From DASYKS01 sp035995205 (GTDB taxonomy: Bacteria; Acidobacteriota; Thermoanaerobaculia; Multivoradales; UBA5704): 64,000 nucleotides of DNA. Location of the stretch: contig DASYKS010000057.1 in NCBI GenBank assembly GCA_035995205.1, positions 34,809-98,808 on the forward strand, in the 5' to 3' direction. The position numbers and the translations under genes are program-made. Under the pieces are notes generated by a model. That model saw nothing but the letters and a program-made list of their open reading frames with translations. It was not told the origin of the DNA and did no database searches. Below are positions 59,001 to 64,000 of this stretch, in pieces (position 1 is the first letter of the stretch; every line of letters starts with the position of its first letter).

Positions 59001-60362
59001 AAGCTTTCGCCCGCCGACGCGAAGGGCTATCTGTCGCGCCGGCTGCTGGCGGCCGAGGTCGATCACGAGGTCGCATCCCTGACCTCGAAAGACTTCCTCA
59101 GCGGTCTCGACCGCAGCCTCTCGGCCGACGGCGACAGCGCCACGCTTCAGCTCGGCCTCGACATGGCGGTCAGCCTGCTGCGGTCCCAGGTGGACGGCGA
59201 CGACGATCTCGGCTATCGGATCCGCTCCCGGTTCGACTCGATTCCCACCGCTCTCGCATTCACCGTCTTCGTGGTGCGCGAGGAGGGCGAATATCGCCTG
59301 CTCGGCGACAACAAGGACTGGCCGCCGGTCGGCCGCCTGGTCTTGGAGCTTGCCGCCGCGGGCAAGCTCGACGACGCGCGCCGCTGGCTGGACTGGGTGC
59401 GCGACGAGGTCAAGGACGACGAGGACCGGGACCCGTACGGCCGGGCGCCGTTCGCGCGCCTGTGGAGCGCGGGCCAAGCGGGAGATCTCGCGGCGATCCG
59501 CGCCGCGGCGGCCGTGCTGCTGGTGGCGACGCGCGAAAACGACACGAAGGCCAACCCCTCCACCCGCGCCGCGATCGAAGAGGGGCTCGCCCGGATCGCC
59601 GAGCTGCGCCCCGCGGCGACCGGCGACACCGCCGTGGCACTCGACCTCGCGACCTGGAACGGACTCGAGACGCTCGAACGCTGGAGCGATCTGGCGGCGC
59701 TGCTCGAACGGCTGGTCGACGAGCAGCCCGGCTCGGACCGGGCGCTGTACGCCCTGTTCTTCGCCCAGCGCAGAAACGGCCACGCCGAAGACATCGCCCC
59801 GCGGCTCGAAGCGCGACGGGCGAAGTCCCCGAACGACCCGACCGTCGCCCGCCTGCTCGCCGATCTCGCCGAGATCCAGGGCGACATCCCGCGCTCGCTC
59901 GATCTCACCCGAGCGCTGGTGGACCGGGGCAAGCCGGAGGCGGAGGACTTCAACCGCCTGGCCTGGGATCAGCTGTTCCAGGCGCCCGTCCACGAACAGG
60001 CGCTCACCGACGCGGCGCGCGCCTCCGAGATGTCGAAGCACTCGGACCGCTCGATCCTCCACACCCTGGCCTCCGTCTACGCCGAGCTCGAACGGCCCGC
60101 GGAGGCGTACCGAGTCCTCCTCCAATCGCTCGCCGCGGGCGACCAGAAGCCGGCGCCGTTCGATTGGTATGTCTTCGGCCGCATGGCCGAGACCTACGGC
60201 CTGCCCGACCTGGCGCGCTCCTACTACCACCGGGTCGAGAAACCGGCGGACTACGCGAAGGTAAGCGCCTTCACCCTCTCGGAGCGCCGGTTGGCGGCGC
60301 TCGGACCGGAGACGAAGGCGGCGAAGAAGGAAACGAAAACGAAGAGGGCGGCGAAGTTGTAG
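56007..60362 (+). CDS. DUF3857/transglutaminase-like protein with TPR tail
   Basis: 1451 residues. The ATG at 56007 has GGAG 6 nt upstream and opens a signal peptide (VRLAAIGVLFAIALPAVAA); an ATG at 55986 is in frame but lacks this. DUF3857 covers about residues 50-270 (LWSERRHQIYRVLDASAIDD ...). The transglutaminase core follows with Cys354 (RFGDCKDKSAL), His397 (FNHAIVY) and Asp411 (WIDAT), so the triad is complete. An acidic Asp/Glu/Pro linker sits at about 570-625, then a beta domain and many TPR-like helical repeats to the end, with a Lys-rich tail. Exported DUF3857-transglutaminase proteins are frequent in Bacteroidota and acidobacteria; the substrate is unknown, and a protease or cross-linker are both possible. 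Confidence 0.85.
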   Translation: MRSASLSRQVRLAAIGVLFAIALPAVAATAPPAPPTPAKTPASPWSGAAFATPSAALLAAAQALPPATDLQVDFLLFESHLTLDADGLWSERRHQIYRVLDASAIDDWAYVEEGWSPWHQLRPELRARVIGLDGTERWLDPKTIAETSSGEDSAVMFDDGKVLRAPLPAVEAGAIVEIETSVRDQRALFSAGSVRRLTFPNDHLRLARVEVDAAATAPFHWVRRLLPETGPVERLGGGRRVLTFEWRDLAFKNEYLVGLPSDTPWYPYLAFSSGATWQNVAATYSDVVDHALAGADVRTAVETASAGAADQTQVIDRLLAYLQGQVRYTGVEFDDAGIVPRSPTETLARRFGDCKDKSALLVALLRAADIPAYLALLSGGWGSDVDPELPGLGAFNHAIVYVPASPPIWIDATEELARAGELPSSDRDRWALVAAPGTKTLQKTPAPVAAGNLLRRTRTITLAELGKAKIVEENEYHGDLEIWARRNLGMADEKTRKEWLANYSKSYFLTDQIGPYQAEGAQDLSRPFHTRLEIPASPRGSTDLNEAAVGIRLENLIERLPDVFLQADDADDQDTADAEDDEATEVGPDSGADSTAPDPASDSEGTATAGTAPDAKPVRRAQPFVFRDPFVTEWRYEIHPPPGFAVRELPESKTDSLGPAALERRYRTLPDGVLEATFRFDSGKVRLTPQEYEALREKTLALAEGEPILLYFDQVGAAALNQGKVTEALAEFRRLASTYPDRALYPLQISRALLAGGLQEAAKAEAERAVALAPRLADAQQNLGWVLEHDPLGRLRGAGGIDRPGSVAAYKKAVALDPDNDVAKADLAILLEFDDAGKQFAKGADLETAGSLYRELHDKGLNGLDVNLMNNLLQRGKLDELKKFATKLDASEARQQYLATALALLDGPDAASRLARGVADRDQRVAMLALAGQHLLRSRRYVEAGKLFQILASVAPDGATKLGVMQQLASVRRWEEVELPARVPATFTVRLFLLALQGKLSPADAKGYLSRRLLAAEVDHEVASLTSKDFLSGLDRSLSADGDSATLQLGLDMAVSLLRSQVDGDDDLGYRIRSRFDSIPTALAFTVFVVREEGEYRLLGDNKDWPPVGRLVLELAAAGKLDDARRWLDWVRDEVKDDEDRDPYGRAPFARLWSAGQAGDLAAIRAAAAVLLVATRENDTKANPSTRAAIEEGLARIAELRPAATGDTAVALDLATWNGLETLERWSDLAALLERLVDEQPGSDRALYALFFAQRRNGHAEDIAPRLEARRAKSPNDPTVARLLADLAEIQGDIPRSLDLTRALVDRGKPEAEDFNRLAWDQLFQAPVHEQALTDAARASEMSKHSDRSILHTLASVYAELERPAEAYRVLLQSLAAGDQKPAPFDWYVFGRMAETYGLPDLARSYYHRVEKPADYAKVSAFTLSERRLAALGPETKAAKKETKTKRAAKL

Positions 60363-60522
60363 AGGGCGCCTGGATTGGGGCTTTTCCCCGGGAGCGCTGG
60401 CGTGTCGGCGGCGTTTTTGCCCTTCCGTTCGCCGGCGGTCCTAGGGATTTCACACTCCCGGCGATAGCGGGCTTCGTTAATGCTCCGGCTCCGGCGACAC
60501 TCGCCACTCCGCGCCCGAGCCG

Positions 60523-60559
60523 TTGCTTGCCACCGCTCGCGGTGTGTACAATACACACG
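60523..60559 (+). promoter_or_regulatory. hicAB promoter with palindromic operator
   Basis: -35 TTGCTT (60523-60528), 18-nt spacer, -10 TACAAT (60547-60552). The palindrome GTGTGTA-CAA-TACACAC (60542-60558) covers the -10 box and ends 1 nt before the hicA ATG, a likely HicB operator. The expected start site is at or next to the ATG, so the message may be leaderless. Inference from sequence only. Confidence 0.55.
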
Positions 60560-60617
60560 ATGAACAGCCCAGACCTGATTGCAGAGCTCAAAGCCGACGG
60601 CTGGGCGCTGGATGAAC
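60560..60617 (+). pseudogene. hicA toxin gene, 5' remnant
   Basis: MNSPDLIAELKADGWALD matches the start of HicA mRNA-interferase toxins (double-stranded RNA-binding-like fold). The HicA match breaks off just before GAAC (60614-60617). The rest of the gene resumes at 62140, so about 1.5 kb separates the two parts. The frame runs on to a stop at 60694 with unrelated residues, giving a 44-residue dead peptide. Confidence 0.78.
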
Positions 60618-60732
60618 TTAGCGCGCTTCGCGCGCGAACCTTGCGAGAGCAGAAGCCTGAGGCCGTAGGGGGCGTCGTCGGCTGTTGGAGCTGAAGCGAT
60701 CTCGGGGCAGAAGGGTCGTAGAATGTCCTCTC

Positions 60733-61821
60733 ATGCTGGCGGTTGGCTCCGAGATCCGGTTCAGAATCGCCGCGATGTTCGAGGCGCATTGGGACGAGTT
60801 TGTGCGCCGGGGGCGGCAATGGATACGCCCCGTCGTCTTCGAGACGGTGGGCAAGATCCGCGCTTGTCGGACCCGGCTCTGGGCTGCCTGTACCGGTGTC
60901 CCCAGTGCGAGCGCATCGGAGGTTGTGCCCACTCCTCCAAGTCCCGCTTCTGCCCCACCTGCGGCAAACACGCGACTGACCGCTGGGCCGATCGCGTGCT
61001 CAACGATCTGCTCGACGTGCCCTACCATCACATGGTCCTCGCGGTGCCGGCGCATCTGCGGGGTGTGCTCAACTTCAACCGACCGGGGACGCTCAACCTG
61101 CTGTTCCGAGCTGCGACGGCAGCGCTGGGTCAATGGGCTCGCGACCAGTACGAGATGCACCTGGGATCGTTTTGGTGCTCCACACCTTCGGCAGCGACCT
61201 GAAGTGGCACCCGCACCTGCATCTGCTAGTCACCGAGGGCGTGTCTTCAACGCCCTGTTGAGTCGGCTCTACCGGCTGACGTGGTACGCACATATCGGGG
61301 CCTGCTTGCGCGATCCGCGCTTCACGCTGCGCCACATCGGCCGCTATACCAAGCGAGCGGTCCTGGCGGAGTACCGGATCACCCACTACGATCCCGAGCG
61401 GGGTCTGGTCCACTTCGCCTTTCGCGATTACGCCCAAGGCGGTAAGACCTCCTACAAGACGCTGCCAGTGCTGGCCTTCCTCGGTCGTTTGATTCGCCAC
61501 ATTCCGGACAAGCATTTCAAGACGGTGCGCTACGCCGGGATTTTCGCTACCCGCTCGCGGGAACATTACCTGGCCCACGCTCGTGCCCTGCTCGGGCAGC
61601 CGAAACCTGCGGCGCCCGAAACACCCGATTTGCCGGTGTCGCTTCGATCCTGGCAGGAGCGCCGATGCGCCGAGGGGAAGGACCCTCTCGACTGCCCGAC
61701 CTGCCGCGTTCCCATGGAGCTCGTTCGCGTCGTCTTCGGTCCCCACGAGCCGATCGCCGAGCTGTTTCGCCTCGCGGGCAAGAGCCTGGCACCGACGCAT
61801 CCGATCTGGGACACCGGATGA
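60733..61821 (+). pseudogene. IS91-family transposase, frameshifted
   Basis: Family motifs are present but in three different frames. The N-terminal part is read from the ATG at 60733 (frame A). The zinc-binding CLYRCPQCERIGGCAH...FCPTCGKH lies at about 60885-60985 in frame B. The HUH motif HPHLHLLVTEG lies at about 61208-61235 in frame C. The C-terminal block HIGRYTKRAVLAEYRITHYD with the region of the catalytic tyrosines, and IRHIPDKHFKTVRYAG, is back in frame A from about 61240. At least three indels are needed, so the enzyme cannot be made. Confidence 0.85.
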
Positions 61822-62066
61822 AGCTCTTCGGTCGGCTGTTCAGCAGAGTCACCTACACCTGCACGAACTGTGGTGCCGTGCAAAGGATACCTTTGCGTCG
61901 AGTCCACGACTTTGAACGGTTTCATGACCTGGTGCAGGGAGAGCCGGTGCTCATCCTTTGTCCGATCTGCCAAGAAGGCGTGCAATGCCCTTCTGCCTAC
62001 CTCTCACACCGACTATCTCGTCAGCGTAGACCCCCTCCACCGCCCGGCGAACGCTTTCGTACATGA
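61818..62066 (+). CDS. Small zinc-ribbon protein inside the IS91-like element
   Basis: 82 residues, ATG overlapping the transposase stop (ATGA). CxxC pairs in YTCTNCGAV and LILCPICQEG make a plausible zinc ribbon; the rest is Arg/Pro-rich. Passenger or accessory gene of the insertion; no family recognised. Given the decay of the transposase it may be a relic. Confidence 0.5.
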   Translation: MKLFGRLFSRVTYTCTNCGAVQRIPLRRVHDFERFHDLVQGEPVLILCPICQEGVQCPSAYLSHRLSRQRRPPPPPGERFRT

Positions 62067-62139
62067 CCTCTACTGATTGTTTCATCTACGGCGACAAAGG
62101 CCATTCTTTACTGATAGTTATGAAGATTCCGAGACGTCG

Positions 62140-62265
62140 GTTAGCGGTTCGCACCACATGTTCAAACACGCCCCCAAGCCCGGTACTGTGGTGGTGCCGC
62201 ATCCCAAGAAAGACCTCGGCAAAGGCTTGGCGAACGCGATTCGTAAGCAAGCCGATTTGAAGTAG
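62140..62265 (+). pseudogene. hicA toxin gene, 3' remnant
   Basis: VSGSHHMFKHAPKPGTVVVP, then HPKKDLGKGLANAIRKQADLK and TAG: the conserved second half of HicA with the catalytic His of the GSHH motif. Together with the 5' remnant only about one codon of the family consensus is missing, so the interruption is clean. No start codon serves this part. Confidence 0.85.
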
Positions 62266-62274
62266 GAGATGACC

Positions 62275-62679
62275 ATGCGGTACCCGATTGCGATTGAACC
62301 TGGCGACGCGAAGCACGCTTACGGCGTGGTCGTGCCTGACCTTCCCGGCTGTTTTTCGGCGGGCGATACGCTGGATGAGGCGATTGCCAACGCGCCCGAG
62401 GCCATCGCGCTATGGCTGGAGGATGTAGTAGAGCGCGGCGAGGTCGCTCCTGCCGCCAAGCCCATCGAGATGCACCGGAAAAACCCGGAGCTCAAGGGCT
62501 GGATCTGGGCGGTGGTGGAGGTGGACTTATCGCGCCTGACGGACAAGGCGGAGCGGATCAACATCACGCTCCCCAGTCGCCTCCTGGCGCGCGTGGATGC
62601 GCGTGCAAAGAAAATCGGCGATACACGCAGCGGCTTCCTGGCGCGGGCGGCGATGGAGGCGTTGGCTCACGGCACCTGA
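62275..62679 (+). CDS. hicB: HicB antitoxin
   Basis: 134 residues from the ATG at 62275, which has AGGAG 6 nt upstream; the ATG at 62269 touches that site. N-terminal partial RNase H-like fold MRYPIAIEPGD...GVVVPDLPGCFSAGDTLDEAI, then the acidic LWLEDVVERGE helix, and a C-terminal ribbon-helix-helix (INITLPSRLLARVDARAKKIG) for DNA binding. Normally it neutralises HicA and represses hicAB. Here it is complete although its toxin gene is broken. Ten nt after the hicA stop. Confidence 0.93.
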   Translation: MRYPIAIEPGDAKHAYGVVVPDLPGCFSAGDTLDEAIANAPEAIALWLEDVVERGEVAPAAKPIEMHRKNPELKGWIWAVVEVDLSRLTDKAERINITLPSRLLARVDARAKKIGDTRSGFLARAAMEALAHGT

Positions 62680-62770
62680 TTCGGCGGCCTTATAAGATAG
62701 CGGCGAGATCGCGGCCCTGGGTCGTGCGGTCGTGCCGGCCAGCAAGGCGGCGGCCTCGGCCGCTTCGAAT

Positions 62771-62797
62771 GCCGAGCTGGTGCTCGGCGGTCCCGGG
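62771..62797 (+). repeat. Dispersed repeat A, copy 3
   Basis: GCCGAGCTGGTGCTCGGC then GGTCCCGGG and AAA, as at 604-631. It lies just ahead of the IS66 fragment, in a stretch (62680-62863) with no gene. Confidence 0.7.
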
Positions 62798-62863
62798 AAA
62801 TGCGGCCTTCAGGCGGGAGAAGAGGCGTCACGCCTGGGGCCATCGCTCATACGGTGCCGATGG

Positions 62864-63343
62864 GGCTGGATCCTGGAACGGATCGGCGCGCTCTATAAGA
62901 CCGAGAAAGTGATCGCACTGGAGGCAGGGGAGGACTCGGCGCTTCACCTCACTCTCCGCAAAGAGCGCGCCGAGCCGATTACCCAGGCAATCCGCATCTG
63001 GGCGCTCGCCCAGGGCGGGCTCCGGCGGGGCGAATTCGGCAAAGCGCTGGCCTACACGCTACGTCATTGGGACGGGCTGACCCGCTTCCTGGAGGACCCC
63101 GCCGTGCCGCTGGACAACAATCCGGCGGAACGGGCGCTGCGAGACCTGGTGCTCGGGCGCAAGAATCACTACGGCTCACACTCCCAGCGCGGTGCCGATG
63201 TGTCCGCTCTTTTCTATACACTGATCGGCACCGCGAAGCTCTGCGGTCTCAAGCCCGAAGAGTACCTGCGCGAAGCGATCATGGCGGCGCTGAAAACACC
63301 CGGCGCGGTCACGCTGCCCTCCCAACTGACCAGCGCCAGCTAA
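62864..63343 (+). pseudogene. IS66-family transposase, 3' fragment
   Basis: Homology to the C-terminal third of IS66 TnpC begins at about ILERIGALYKTEK and runs through TRFLEDPAVPLDNNPAERAL (with the last catalytic Glu of the DDE set) to GRKNHYGSHSQRG and the SLIGTAKLCGLKPEEYL end. The N-terminal two thirds, including the first catalytic Asp residues, are absent, and no start codon or ribosome site fits. Confidence 0.85.
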
Positions 63344-63409
63344 GAACGGCTCCGACTGCGGGCCGGGCCGTCGCCTCGCCCACGGGGTAAGGGCGAGGTA
63401 ATACAATCG

Positions 63410-64000
63410 TTGCGCTATGTGGCCGAGTGGCAAGGCCGATGGGTGGCCTTGGTGGGCTGGTGCGCGGCCGCGTTGAAATGTTCAGCCCGAGACCGTTGGA
63501 TCGGTTGGCCGGAGGTATTGCAGCGCCAGCGTCTGACGTTGGTGGCGAACAACGCGCGGTTTTTGATCTTCCCGGTCCGCGGGTGGCCAACCTGGCGTCT
63601 CGGATTTTGGGGCTGACCCTGAAGCGGCTGTCGGCCGACTGGCAGCAGGTGCATGGGGCATCCGGTGTGGCTGGCGGAGAGCTTCGTCGACCCGGAGCGC
63701 TTTGCGGGGACCTGTTATCGGGCGGCCGGCTGGATCGAAGTGGGGCGGACCCAAGGCTTTGGCCGCCGGTCGGCCGGTTATGTGGCTCATGGGACGCCGA
63801 AGGCCGTGTGGTTACGGCCCTTGGTTCGGCAGGCGGCCGAACGACTGCGAAGCCCGGTTCTGGAGCCCCCTCTGGCCGGAGGCAAGACGATGAACGTGAA
63901 GCTTTCAGCGCCCAAAGCGGAGGAGTTGATCCAGGTCTTGTTGCGTCTGCCGGAGAGCCGGATGCGGCGCGGGATTCGCCACGACCAGACCGCGGTGCTG
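63410..64000 (+). pseudogene. DUF4338 (DruA-like)-transposase fusion, frameshifted and truncated
   Basis: LRYVAEWQGRWVALVGWCAA, then ARDRWIGWPEVLQRQRLTLVANNARFLIFP is the core of DUF4338, which NCBI also names for the Druantia protein DruA. It continues in a second frame (NLASRILGLTLKRLSADWQQ, about 63583-63655) and returns to the first (HPVWLAESFVDPERFAGTCYRAAGW from 63659). From about 63890 the start of an ISAs1/H-repeat-type transposase region follows (LIQVLLRLPESRMRRGIRH), running out of the window. The N-terminal part of DUF4338 is missing upstream. Two indels make it a pseudogene unless sequencing errors are involved. Confidence 0.75.

Larger units (their letters stand above)
60618..62139 (+). 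mobile_element. Decayed IS91-type insertion inside hicA
   Basis: Bounded by the two halves of hicA. It contains a frameshifted IS91-family Y2-type transposase gene and a small zinc-ribbon gene. The left edge follows GAAC, a known target tetranucleotide of IS91, and no target duplication is seen, as expected for that family. Ends are placed from where HicA homology breaks; terminal motifs were not resolved. Confidence 0.7.

Noticed and set aside
55908..60230. 1440-codon minus-strand frame opposite the DUF3857 gene
   Set aside because: A GC-rich antisense shadow; its Arg/Gly/Ala-rich sequence matches no family, while the + strand has complete domains.

Overview
This 64 kb window is a GC-rich bacterial chromosome segment. 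The gene content best fits an acidobacterium, probably a Thermoanaerobaculia-like lineage. The signs are a huge ELWxxDGT-repeat secreted protein, a BNR-repeat exoprotein, DUF3857/transglutaminase-TPR and Ser/Thr-kinase-TPR proteins, a short coiled-coil family seen in that group, EF-P with a TPGNWRG loop, and many dispersed palindromes between genes. The taxonomic call is inference from these families, not from a marker alignment.

Layout. 1-4.6 kb: end of a BtuF-like binding protein, a GT39-type membrane glycosyltransferase that carries an in-frame palindromic insertion, a small secreted protein and a DinB/MDMPI-like protein. 4.6-12.2 kb: a secreted BNR protein, then a 1462-residue TIR-CHAT-STAND-TPR protein, the strongest candidate for an immune/defence gene. 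12.2-19.9 kb: repeats, a coiled-coil protein, a 21-nt-periodic DNA array, the ELWxxDGT protein, PilZ, an M50 protease and an SGNH hydrolase. 19.9-29 kb: a 1356-residue CEMIP/G8-like secreted beta-helix protein, an FAD enzyme, a MalT/SARP-like regulator, an ECF sigma factor, a chalcone-isomerase-like protein and a second copy of the palindromic element. 29-36 kb: UppP, RfbB-RfbC-DUF4301 (nucleotide sugar metabolism), TVP38 and a MerA-like flavoprotein. 36-45 kb: a large membrane protein with a possible periplasmic-binding half, a Ser/Thr kinase, an EF-G paralogue and EF-P. 45-56 kb: a second 21-nt array, a STAND-derived TPR membrane protein, small genes, an UbiB-like kinase, AhcY and MetK (methyl cycle), a DUF84-like protein whose start codon overlaps that of a TrmH-like methylase, and a cyclopropane synthase. 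56-60.4 kb: DUF3857/transglutaminase/TPR protein.

The last 3.6 kb is mobile-element wreckage. A hicA toxin gene is cut in two by a decayed IS91-type element while hicB remains intact; behind it lie an IS66 transposase fragment and a frameshifted DUF4338 (DruA-like)-transposase fusion running off the end.

The most unusual items are: (1) two palindromic elements with a nearly identical 48-nt core but completely different, perfectly self-complementary arms, one of them inserted in frame in a gene; (2) two arrays, unrelated in sequence, with a strict 21-nt period and very degenerate units; (3) the TIR plus CHAT double-effector STAND protein. No rRNA, tRNA or CRISPR array was seen. Gaps over 300 nt that are not otherwise described were read and showed nothing supportable.
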